Part shown: piece by piece, positions 14,813 through 21,392 of the stretch
Numbering within the stretch: the stretch's first letter is position 1
Layout: the number at the start of each line of letters is the position of its first letter
Source: JACKLD01 sp049297695
GTDB lineage: Bacteria > Pseudomonadota > Alphaproteobacteria > UBA2136 > UBA6156
Assembly (NCBI GenBank): GCA_049297695.1
Contig: JBAQUT010000057.1
Coordinates: forward strand, 1-39,811
Reading direction: 5' to 3'
DNA length: 39,811 nt
The notes under the pieces: model-generated
Seen by the model: the letters and a program-made list of their open reading frames with translations, nothing else
The model's database searches: none
Told to the model about the DNA's origin: nothing
Position numbers and translations under genes: made by a program

Positions 14813-15238
14813 TTATCCTCTTGCCATTAAAAATGCACCCACAAGGTAAAGCCCCACCCCTGCCAACGCCGTCATGCTGGGGGCCTCTTTCAGCAGTATC
14901 ATCCCAATAACTACCGAGGTTAAGCCATACACACACGCCAGCAAGGGGTCTACCAAACTGATTGGCCCCCCCATCGCAAAGGCGGTCAAAAATAACCACA
15001 TGATGACGGGGAACATAACTCCCATCCCCGCAACAACATACGGCGTCGAACCTGTCATCAAACCCTGCAATTGAATTCCACCTCTCGTGATGGCGATAAT
15101 CGATAACATCACAACAGCGCCAATCGCCCATACACACGCCGCCAACACCATCACATCTTTGTCGGAAAGTATTTTATATCCGTAGTTCACAACGGCATTT
15201 ATAATCCCTGCCAACACGATCAACACGGCCCAACTCAT
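14813..15238 (-). CDS. Second half-size EamA/DMT transporter inside the pnt operon
   Basis: The product is 141 residues with about five membrane segments (VLIVLAGIINAVVNYGYKIL, VWAIGAVVMLSIIAI, PYVVAGMGVMFPVIMWLF, LLACVYGLTSVVIGMILL, GVGLYLVGAFLMARG) and the EamA-like KEAPSMTALAGVGLYLVG end. It has the same length and MSW start as the 14033-14458 protein but low identity. The two may form a heterodimer equal to a full 10-helix DMT transporter. The start overlaps the pntAA stop by 4 nt (ATGA) and its stop is 4 nt before pntAB. The substrate is unknown. Confidence 0.85.
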   Translation of the reverse strand: MSWAVLIVLAGIINAVVNYGYKILSDKDVMVLAACVWAIGAVVMLSIIAITRGGIQLQGLMTGSTPYVVAGMGVMFPVIMWLFLTAFAMGGPISLVDPLLACVYGLTSVVIGMILLKEAPSMTALAGVGLYLVGAFLMARG

Positions 15239-16353
15239 GAGTTTACCCTCCCCTCTTCCACCACCAGCATGGCGGCAGCCAGTTCATCCGAGAAATCAAT
15301 CGTCCCATCCTTCACCAACACACCCAACAAATTCACCATGTTTTGGGCCCAAAAGCGGCTGGCATCTCCCGCCAAACGGCTGGGGAAGTTGGTTTCACCC
15401 ACCACACTCACACCGTTTTTGGTTACCACCACCTGGTCGGCCACCGTCAGCGGGCAGTTGCCGCCCTTCACCCCGTTGGCCTTGTTGAAGCCCCCCGCCG
15501 CCATGTCCACAATTACGCTGGCCGGCTTCATAGCCTCCACAGCTTCCTTAGTTATCAACACAGGCGCCGCTTTGCCGGGTATTTGCGCCGTGCTAATCAC
15601 CACATCGCACCCTGCAATCACCTTGGCCAGTTCGTCTTGAAGCTGCTTTTGTTGCCCAGCATCCAAGGCTTTGGCGTACCCACCCTCCCCCTTCACCTCA
15701 AACATCGGCAACACCACCGGCTTGGCCCCCAAACTCTTAATCTGTTCAGACACTTCGGGCCGCACGTCAAAGGCCTGCACCTGCGCCCCCAGCCGTTTGG
15801 CCGTGGCAATGGCCTGCAACCCTGCCACCCCCACCCCCAACACCAAGGCCTGCGCGGGCTTAGTGCCCCCTGCCGCCGTGGTCATCATGGGCATCAGGCG
15901 GGGCAAATGCTGGGTGGCGGCCAACACGGCGGCATAGCCCCCCAAGTTGGCTTGGCTGCTCAACACATCCATGGCTTGGGCGCGGCTGGTGCGGGGCAGT
16001 CTTTCCAACGCCAGCACGTTCCGTTTGGCTGTGGCTAAAGCTTTCCAACTGTCTGGCCCGTTGGTCAGCGTCACCAGCGTGCCCGTGTCTTTCAATGGAA
16101 GCTTTGTTTTCGCCGCCGGCATGGTCACGCGGAACACCACATCCGCCGCCATTTTGTCCAACTTGGCCACCACGGTAGCCCCCGCCGCCGTGTAGGCCGC
16201 ATCGGGGTAACCTGCCGCCATACCCGCCCCCGCTTCCACGGTTACGCCTAACCCTTTGTCTTTTTTCAACATCCGTACAAGGGCATCGGGGGTTAAGGCC
16301 ACCCGGCGCTCGGCGCCGTGGGTTTCGTTCATAATGGCAATCTGGAGGCTCAT
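15235..16353 (-). CDS. pntAA: NAD(P) transhydrogenase subunit alpha part 1
   Basis: PntAA is the soluble NAD(H)-binding domain I of transhydrogenase. The opening IAIMNETHGAERRVALTPDA is an alanine-dehydrogenase/PNT N-terminal signature. The Rossmann motif VLGVGVAGLQAIATAKRLGA and the following AFDVRP acidic site bind NAD. STAQIPGKAAPVLI and VIVDMAAGGFNKAN complete the domain. The 372 residues are the normal length of the split form. It is the first gene of the operon. I see only a weak GGTGGGTGT before ATG 16353. It lies 108 nt from the tRNA-Pro repeat region. Confidence 0.96.
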   Translation of the reverse strand: MSLQIAIMNETHGAERRVALTPDALVRMLKKDKGLGVTVEAGAGMAAGYPDAAYTAAGATVVAKLDKMAADVVFRVTMPAAKTKLPLKDTGTLVTLTNGPDSWKALATAKRNVLALERLPRTSRAQAMDVLSSQANLGGYAAVLAATQHLPRLMPMMTTAAGGTKPAQALVLGVGVAGLQAIATAKRLGAQVQAFDVRPEVSEQIKSLGAKPVVLPMFEVKGEGGYAKALDAGQQKQLQDELAKVIAGCDVVISTAQIPGKAAPVLITKEAVEAMKPASVIVDMAAGGFNKANGVKGGNCPLTVADQVVVTKNGVSVVGETNFPSRLAGDASRFWAQNMVNLLGVLVKDGTIDFSDELAAAMLVVEEGRVNS

Positions 16354-16461
16354 ACACCCACCCTACCCGCCTTCCCCTGCCCTGTCAGCGCCCCTGCCAG
16401 CACTATAAGCACATCAAACCTCTCATCCCCCCGCCAACCTGCGTTCAAGGGCTATTTAAGT

Positions 16462-16590
16462 CGGGATGTGGCGCAGTCCGGTAGCGCACGACGCTGGGGG
16501 TGTAGGGGTCGCAGGTTCGAGCCGAGCGCAGCGAGACCAACCCAGTCCAAACGCGAAGCCAAACAAAATCATGGGTAATCCTGTCATCCC
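16462..16590 (+). pseudogene. tRNA-Pro copy interrupted by 57 nt in the T-loop
   Basis: Bases 16462-16520 match the first 59 nt of the intact tRNA-Pro at 16645 except in the anticodon stem (CGACG instead of CTACG, which breaks a pair with TGTAG). After TTCGA the match stops, 57 nt of unrelated sequence follow (16521-16577), and then the tRNA 3' part ATCCTGTCATCCC resumes (16578-16590). The terminal G and the CCA are lost (ATCA follows). The insert begins with GAGCGCAGCGAG, the core of a palindromic repeat. This copy cannot fold as a normal tRNA, so I call it a pseudogene. Confidence 0.8.
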
Positions 16591-16644
16591 ATCAAAATCA
16601 CCTCTTGCCAAACGACTCAATCTTGGTTATCCACACGTTTAAGT

Positions 16645-16721
16645 CGGGATGTGGCGCAGTCCGGTAGCGCACTACGCTGGGGGTGTAGGGGTCGCAGGTT
16701 CGAATCCTGTCATCCCGACCA
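16645..16721 (+). tRNA. tRNA-Pro, anticodon GGG
   Basis: The 77-nt cloverleaf has acceptor CGGGATG/CATCCCG (16645-16651, 16711-16717), D stem GCGC/GCGC with loop AGTCCGGTA, anticodon stem CTACG/TGTAG with loop CTGGGGG giving anticodon GGG, and T arm GCAGG-TTCGAAT-CCTGT. The discriminator A and the CCA are encoded (16718-16721). GGG reads the CCC and CCT proline codons. It is the only intact copy among several fragments, and its 3' end is drawn into a long terminator hairpin. Confidence 0.96.
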
Positions 16722-16764
16722 AAATCAAAGGCCTCCGCAAGGAGGTTTTTGATTTTGTCGGGAC
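16712..16764 (+). terminator. Long terminator hairpin that includes the tRNA-Pro 3' end
   Basis: The core is CCTCC-GCAA-GGAGG plus T-run. The pairing extends outward through AAAATCAAA/TTTGATTTT and further through TCCCGAC/GTCGGGA, so that the acceptor strand and CCA region of the tRNA are part of one imperfect hairpin of more than 20 pairs. It could terminate transcription in both directions. Confidence 0.75.
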
Positions 16765-16980
16765 ATTCAGATTTGCAACGCCGCAGGCCGGTTCGACACA
16801 AACATTGGCGAGCTTGCGAGCCTAGGTTTGTGAAACTTTGCACTTGCAAAGTAATCCTGTCATCCAGTTGACAAAAAAAGCTCCCAAAAGGGAAGTTTTT
16901 GATTTTGTCGGGACACGTCAATCCGCACCGCCACAGCCGTTCAACACAAACCTTAACAAGAAATGCACGTTAGGCTTTTA
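16741..16980. repeat. tRNA-Pro-derived repeats and hairpins
   Basis: This gene-free 240-nt stretch holds two copies of a unit starting TTTTTGATTTTGTCGGGAC (16745 and 16893 onwards) that continues similarly to CGGTTCGACACAAAC and CCGTTCAACACAAAC. Between them are GGCGAGC-TT-GCGAGCC, a perfect inverted repeat ACTTTGCA-CT-TGCAAAGT (16835-16852), a third copy of the tRNA 3' end AATCCTGTCATCC (16853-16865) and a second hairpin CTCCC-AAAA-GGGAAG with T-run. Only the large antisense-of-tRNA open frame crosses it, and that is not a gene. Confidence 0.65.
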
Positions 16981-16998
16981 CGTCCACCCATAGTTTTA

Positions 16999-17532
16999 TC
17001 ATTTCTTAACAGTGTGGTTCAAAAACCTTTTAAACCTGGCAACGACATAACGACTCAAACGTGGTTTTCTTATAAAATCTAAAACATGCCCCCCATTTAG
17101 CATCATATGATGCTTGGGGTTTCGGTACGCAAACCATGGAGGTGCAATAAAATCCCAATGCCCGCTACATGAAAAGTGAGGAATATCCTTCAATATGAAA
17201 GGGTACCCCCATAGCCACGAAAACTTCAAAGGTGCTGAGACACTTAAAATACCTTGAACTTTTGATTTTTGAAGGGAGAGAGCAATACCTTCCGCAATCA
17301 CTCCTCCCAAACTATGCCCTATCAAAATAACATCTTGTCCATCATCGTATTTTTTTAATATTTGTTGTCCGTACAATTGAATCAACCTTACATTCCACGG
17401 AAGGTAAAACGATTTATCAACCACAACCTCACATGCAGGAAACGATATCCTAAAGGCCTCGGTCCAGTTATCCCAAAAAGTACTCGCCTGATTAGGGGTT
17501 CCACTGCCAACCAAGCATATAACCCGCACCAT
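16999..17532 (-). CDS. Alpha/beta hydrolase, lipase-like
   Basis: The 177-residue protein begins MVRVICLVGSGTPNQAS. It contains the nucleophile elbow GHSLGG (Ser74 from ATG 17532) after DVILI, and a late GGHVLDF that could carry the catalytic His. This fits a small alpha/beta hydrolase. The substrate is unknown. The ATG lies one base after the tgt stop, with GGAG in the tgt tail acting as ribosome binding site, so the gene is probably coupled to tgt. A longer frame to 17577 overlaps tgt and is less likely. It is AT-rich compared with tgt. Confidence 0.72.
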   Translation of the reverse strand: MVRVICLVGSGTPNQASTFWDNWTEAFRISFPACEVVVDKSFYLPWNVRLIQLYGQQILKKYDDGQDVILIGHSLGGVIAEGIALSLQKSKVQGILSVSAPLKFSWLWGYPFILKDIPHFSCSGHWDFIAPPWFAYRNPKHHMMLNGGHVLDFIRKPRLSRYVVARFKRFLNHTVKK

Positions 17533-17533
17533 C

Positions 17534-18637
17534 CTACCGCACCCGCTCCAGCAGTTCTTTCGCCACGGCGTGCACATTCCCCGTCTCTATCCCCGCCCGC
17601 AACTTCTTCATAACCGTTTGATAAAAATGAAGGTTGTGCTGGGTTATCAGCATGTGCCCCAAAATCTCTTCGCTTTTGTGCAAATGGTGCAAATACGCGC
17701 GGCTGTACGTGGTGCAGGTGGGGCAATCGCACGCGGGGTCAAGTGGGATATCCGCCAGCTTGTGCTCGGCGTTTTTCAGCCGCACCACGCCCTCGCTGGT
17801 AAAGGCTTGAGCGTTGCGGGCGTTGCGGGTGGGCAGCACGCAATCGAACATATCCACCCCCGCCAGCACGGCCTTAATCATATCGCTGGGGTAACCCACG
17901 CCCATCAGGTAGCGGGGTTTGTCGGTGGGCAACAGCTCGGCCGCAAGGGGGATGGCATGGTGCAACTCTTCCGGGCTTTCCCCCACCGCCAACCCGCCAA
18001 TGGCGTAGCCTTCAAAGCCAATCTCGGTCAATTTTTCGGTACTTTCGCGACGAAGGGCGGCAAACAAACTCCCCTGCTGGATGCCAAACTGCCCGTACCC
18101 ATCCCGCGCCACAAAGGCGTCACGGCTCCGCTTGGCCCAGCGCATGCTCAACCTCATGCTCTCCGCCGCCTGCGCTTCTGTGCAAGGGAATGGCGTGCAC
18201 TCGTCAAACGCCATGGTAATCGTGGCATCCAGCGCGTGCTGAATCTGGGTGGAAAACTCTGGCGTAATGTGGTGCATAGCCCCGTCCAGCGGGCTTTTGA
18301 AGGTGACCCCTTCCTCGGTCATGGTGCGTAAATCTTTCAGGCTGAACACCTGAAACCCGCCGCTATCCGTCAAAATCGGCCCCGGCCAGTTCATAAACTT
18401 GTGCAATCCCCCAAGTTTCTCCACCACCGTATGCCCCGGCCGCAAAAACAGGTGGTAGGTGTTACCCAAAATAATCTGGGCGCCTGTGGCCCGCACGTCG
18501 TCCATTTTCATGGCTTTCACCGTACCCACGGTGCCCACGGGCATAAATACGGGGGTTTCAATCACGCCGTGGGCGGTGTGCACCCGCCCCCGCCGTGCGG
18601 CGCCATCGGTTTTTAAAAGCGAAAAAGAAAGGCTCAT
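17534..18637 (-). CDS. tgt: tRNA-guanine transglycosylase
   Basis: Tgt exchanges guanine 34 for preQ1 in tRNAs with GUN anticodons, in queuosine synthesis. The catalytic acid is in TDSGGFQVFSL (Asp91) and the nucleophile Asp is in GVDMFDCVLPTRNARN. The zinc site is CDCPTC with a later His (HHLHK). The substrate loop reads FGIQQGSLFAALRRE where FGIVQGG is usual. The 367 residues are normal. AAGG lies just upstream of ATG 18637. queA, the next enzyme of the pathway, lies upstream on the same strand, separated by one small gene. Confidence 0.97.
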   Translation of the reverse strand: MSLSFSLLKTDGAARRGRVHTAHGVIETPVFMPVGTVGTVKAMKMDDVRATGAQIILGNTYHLFLRPGHTVVEKLGGLHKFMNWPGPILTDSGGFQVFSLKDLRTMTEEGVTFKSPLDGAMHHITPEFSTQIQHALDATITMAFDECTPFPCTEAQAAESMRLSMRWAKRSRDAFVARDGYGQFGIQQGSLFAALRRESTEKLTEIGFEGYAIGGLAVGESPEELHHAIPLAAELLPTDKPRYLMGVGYPSDMIKAVLAGVDMFDCVLPTRNARNAQAFTSEGVVRLKNAEHKLADIPLDPACDCPTCTTYSRAYLHHLHKSEEILGHMLITQHNLHFYQTVMKKLRAGIETGNVHAVAKELLERVR

Positions 18638-18675
18638 ACCGAGCCTTGTAGTGGGTTTATAACGTCAACGCAAGG

Positions 18676-19128
18676 TTACTTCTTAGCCATATGGCTCCCC
18701 GATTCTTTCGCTAAAACCTCATCTCTCAACGTCATAGCATCAGCAATCGCAACTTCCAAAGCAGCGGGAGTTTTATGCTGACCTTTCGCCAACACCGTTT
18801 TGATCACCTTAATCTCACCTAACAGATAATCAATCTCACTACCCACCATCTCTCGCTCAGTATCATCCTTAGGTAACTCACGCTCTTCCCCAAACAATCC
18901 TTCTAAAATCGCTTCTTTTTCCTGAATCACTTTTTGCCAATGCAAGCGCGCACTCACCATCTCAGGGTTTACCACAGGTACGCGCGGTGCGGCATGTGGT
19001 GTCGCCATAGCCGTGCGAGAGGCTGCCGCAGGCGTTGTGGTTGTTTTCCATTCCCCTGCCGCCACAGGGTTCGTCGCCAAAAGCTGTCCAGCCGCCACAG
19101 CTGCTATAGTCAATCGTGCCAATGTCAT
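18676..19128 (-). CDS. Small secreted helical protein between queA and tgt
   Basis: The 150-residue product has a signal peptide (LTIAAVAAGQLLATNPVAAG), a Thr/Ala/Pro-rich linker, and a charged helical part with a likely coiled coil (residues about 65-150: WQKVIQEKEAILEGLFGEE, SEIDYLLGEIKVIKTVLAKG). It ends SHMAKK. GGGAG lies 8 nt before ATG 19128. The location should be periplasmic. I do not recognise the family. It separates queA from tgt, which are commonly adjacent. Confidence 0.72.
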   Translation of the reverse strand: MTLARLTIAAVAAGQLLATNPVAAGEWKTTTTPAAASRTAMATPHAAPRVPVVNPEMVSARLHWQKVIQEKEAILEGLFGEERELPKDDTEREMVGSEIDYLLGEIKVIKTVLAKGQHKTPAALEVAIADAMTLRDEVLAKESGSHMAKK

Positions 19129-19187
19129 ATCAAATACTCCCGTTGGTTACGAATACTTATACCCCGCCCCATAACCCCGCCTGACAC

Positions 19188-20264
19188 CTACCCCGCCCGT
19201 GTGAGCAAACACCCATCCCCAAAGCTGTAAAACCGCATGTTTTCGGCAATCGCCCGCGAATAAAGGGCTTTCATGGAATCCTTTCCGACAAACGCCGCCA
19301 CCAGCATCAGCAAACTGCTGCCGGGTAAGTGAAAGTTAGTAATCAACCTATCCACCACCTTGAACTCAAACCCAGGCCGGATGAGCAAGTCAGTCTCCCC
19401 CGCAAAGGCCTCCAACGAGTTTTCGCGTGAGATGGCTACGCTACGCTCGCCATGACGAACGAGTGCCGCACTCTCCAGCGTGCGGCAGGTGGTGGTGCCC
19501 ACGGCAATTACCTTGTTGCCTCGTGCCTTGCACGCCGTAATAGCCGCCGCCGTTTCGGGCAGAACGCTGCACCATTCCTTGTGCAACCGCCCCGCCGCCA
19601 ATTGCTCGGACGTAGGGTTTAAAAACGTGCCCGCGCCCACATGCAACGTCACTTTGGCTATGTCCACCCCTTTGGCCTTCAAAGCTTCCAACAAACTGGA
19701 TGAAAAATGCAAACCCGCCGTGGGCGCCGCCACGCTGCCCACCGTGCTGGCGTACACGGTTTGGTAGCGCGCCCGCACCTCGGGGGTATCTTCGGCCACT
19801 ATGTAGGGCGGCAAGGGCGTATGCCCATGAGCCTGCAAATAGCTTTCTACTTCGGCAGGCGCCACTTCCAACTTCACATGGCAAAATCCATCGCCTATGG
19901 CTTCCACCACCACAGCGGCATCACCATCCACATAAATCACATCTCCCACGCTCAACCGTTTCATGGGCTTGGCCAAGGCCTCCCAACGAGTCAGCGTGGT
20001 ATCCAGCGGACGATGCAACAACAGCTCCACCTTTACCACGGGCTGCCCCACAACTCTGTTCTTCCGCTGGCCATACAACCGCGCCGGCAATACCTTGCTT
20101 TCGTTCACCACCAGCAGGTCGCCTGCATTCAGGTAATCAGGAAGGTCAGCGTAGGTACTCACGTCCCCCACCGGCCACCGCAACAACCGCGCACTCTCAC
20201 GCGGTTCCACCGCTGTGTGGGCAATCCGTTCGGGGGGTAAGTAGTACGTGTACGGGGTATCCAT
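19188..20264 (-). CDS. queA: S-adenosylmethionine:tRNA ribosyltransferase-isomerase QueA
   Basis: QueA transfers and isomerises the ribosyl part of SAM onto preQ1-tRNA to make epoxyqueuosine. Family motifs are YYLPPERIAHTAVEPR, DLLVVNESKVLPARLYG, SVAAPTAGLHFSS, LHVGAGTFLNP, VGTTTCRTLESAA, ITNFHLPGSSLLMLVAAF and RFYSFGDGCL. The 358 residues are slightly longer than usual, because about 12 residues (269-280, LVRHGERSVAIS) are added after RTLESAA and come from a palindromic repeat. I chose ATG 20264 (MDTPYTYYLPPE). The frame extends to 20327 but without family similarity. Confidence 0.96.
   Translation of the reverse strand: MDTPYTYYLPPERIAHTAVEPRESARLLRWPVGDVSTYADLPDYLNAGDLLVVNESKVLPARLYGQRKNRVVGQPVVKVELLLHRPLDTTLTRWEALAKPMKRLSVGDVIYVDGDAAVVVEAIGDGFCHVKLEVAPAEVESYLQAHGHTPLPPYIVAEDTPEVRARYQTVYASTVGSVAAPTAGLHFSSSLLEALKAKGVDIAKVTLHVGAGTFLNPTSEQLAAGRLHKEWCSVLPETAAAITACKARGNKVIAVGTTTCRTLESAALVRHGERSVAISRENSLEAFAGETDLLIRPGFEFKVVDRLITNFHLPGSSLLMLVAAFVGKDSMKALYSRAIAENMRFYSFGDGCLLTRAG
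19431..19456. repeat. Palindromic repeat inserted in frame in queA
   Basis: GATGGC-TACGCTACGCTC-GCCAT followed by GACGA. It is near-identical to 6667-6694 in the groES-groEL spacer, with only a few transitions. On the coding strand it yields RHGERSVAIS, a peptide typical of translated GTCATTGCGAGCGnAGCGA-type dispersed repeats. Confidence 0.7.
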
Positions 20265-20316
20265 ACCTTTACCTAACGTGCAAACGTGCCGATGGCAAGA
20301 ACACGTTACCTCACGG

Positions 20317-20856
20317 TTAACGCTCACCTACCTCATACACTGGCTTTGGCCGTTTGGCTTTCTTCTCATCCCGCACCGCCGCATAGTGGCTATATGCCTC
20401 ATCATTTCCCCGTACACCAGCAAACTTCAACAAAGTTTCGTGCATGGCTTTTTTCATAATCTTTCCAGATGGTAAGGTTACAACAGTATCATTCTGTATC
20501 TGTGCTCCCGTCACGTCAGTAAGGGTTTCAACAACTCGTTCAAAGCCCTTGGTTATCTTTTCATCTTGCTTGCGGCGACGCACCGCTTCTTCCCCCGTTT
20601 TATAGGCACTTTGAAATTTCTTGGTAACCGAGTACGGCGTATCACTGTACAAAAACATCAAGTTTGCTAGCCGTGACTTGTTGGGCTTGCTTATCGTCCC
20701 ATCTTTCATGGCCGCCATCAGTTCGGCCAATTCTTTGAGATCATTTTCGGCAGCTGTAGGTACGCGAATCTTCTCCCGTTCAGCATCCAGCACTGCCAGC
20801 ATACGGTTCATAATCTCTTCCTCCGATGGATGTGCATTCACGGGGTTTTGGCTCAT
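20317..20856 (-). CDS. Hypothetical soluble protein, 179 residues
   Basis: The protein starts MSQNPVNAHPSEEEIMNRML and is charged, helical and without membrane segments. It has basic stretches (AVRRRKQDEKITKGFERV, RDEKKAKRPKP), which could mean nucleic-acid binding, but I recognise no domain. ATG 20856 is chosen because AAAGGAG lies 6 nt upstream. The open frame reaches 20925 but that part contains the promoter and the fis terminator. It has its own promoter (20879-20907). It stops 52 nt before queA. Confidence 0.7.
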   Translation of the reverse strand: MSQNPVNAHPSEEEIMNRMLAVLDAEREKIRVPTAAENDLKELAELMAAMKDGTISKPNKSRLANLMFLYSDTPYSVTKKFQSAYKTGEEAVRRRKQDEKITKGFERVVETLTDVTGAQIQNDTVVTLPSGKIMKKAMHETLLKFAGVRGNDEAYSHYAAVRDEKKAKRPKPVYEVGER

Positions 20857-20878
20857 AGGTTTCTCCTTTGTGTCAACT

Positions 20879-20907
20879 TGTATACCTAGAAACTCCCACA
20901 AAGTAAA
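20879..20907 (-). promoter_or_regulatory. Probable promoter of the 20317-20856 gene, with a GTATAC dyad
   Basis: On the minus strand TTTACT (20902-20907), 17 nt and TATACA (20879-20884). The -35 box lies in the T-tract of the fis terminator. The GTATAC palindrome at the -10 box also occurs upstream of the 4745-5047 and 33947-34423 genes. Confidence 0.5.
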
Positions 20908-20923
20908 GGGGCCCGCAGGCCCC
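20903..20923 (-). terminator. Terminator downstream of the fis-like gene
   Basis: On the minus strand GGGGCC, loop TGCG, GGCCCC and TTTACTTTG follow the stop of the 20940-21290 gene by 16 nt. The stem is strong and the T-tract imperfect. Confidence 0.75.
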
Positions 20924-20939
20924 ATGTCACTTAGGTAGG

Positions 20940-21290
20940 TTAGGCCATAAACTCGCCGCCCAAACGCATCATGTCGATGTTCAGTTCGCGGATTTTTTTA
21001 CGCAAAGTGTTGCGGTTAATGCCCAAAATGATGGCCGCGCGCACTTGGTTGCAGCGCACGTAGCGCAACACGTGTTCAATCAGGGGGCGTTCCACTTGGC
21101 TAATCACTTTTTCGTACATGCCGCTGGTGGGGCTCATGCCGTTCAGGTCTTTAAAGTAGCTGCGCAGGCAGGCGTCCACGCTGGCGGGGAGGCTTTCGTT
21201 GAAGGCTTCGGCCCGCAAACGGTACAGGGGCGACATCGCGCGTCCAGATTGTTGGGTTGCGGCGGGTGCAGTTTCAACTTGTGTAACCAT
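20940..21290 (-). CDS. fis: Fis-family DNA-binding protein
   Basis: The 116-residue protein has an unstructured N-terminus and a C-terminal Fis-type helix-turn-helix: RPLIEHVLRYVRCNQVRAAI, then LGINRNTLRKKIREL (about residues 70-108). This is strikingly close to E. coli Fis (QTRAALMMGINRGTLRKKL). Fis bends DNA and acts as a nucleoid protein and regulator. GGGAGG lies upstream of ATG 21290. It follows dusB on the same strand with a 102-nt gap, reproducing the dusB-fis order of gammaproteobacteria. An alternative is the detached DNA-binding domain of an NtrC-like regulator, since alphaproteobacteria usually have dusB(nifR3)-ntrBC. Confidence 0.82.
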   Translation of the reverse strand: MVTQVETAPAATQQSGRAMSPLYRLRAEAFNESLPASVDACLRSYFKDLNGMSPTSGMYEKVISQVERPLIEHVLRYVRCNQVRAAIILGINRNTLRKKIRELNIDMMRLGGEFMA

Positions 21291-21392
21291 TGTGGGTTCC
21301 TCCCGTTATTAAGTTGTTCCTAAAATTCACATTTCAGGCCCTGTTTCAGTCACCTTACGTTGGGCTTACACCCCCAACATCTAGTGGGTTGG

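Noticed and set aside
16318..16578. 86-residue plus-strand open frame over the interrupted tRNA copy
   Set aside because: It runs from inside pntAA antisense through the tRNA sequence and has no start signal or protein-like composition.
16598..16921. 107-residue minus-strand open frame across the tRNA-Pro
   Set aside because: It contains DDRIRTCDPYTPSVVRYRTA, the well-known false protein made by translating the antisense of a tRNA gene.
21306..21392. GTTGGG/CCCAAC hairpin between dusB and fis as terminator
   Set aside because: No T-tract follows and the stem is short, so dusB and fis may still be co-transcribed.
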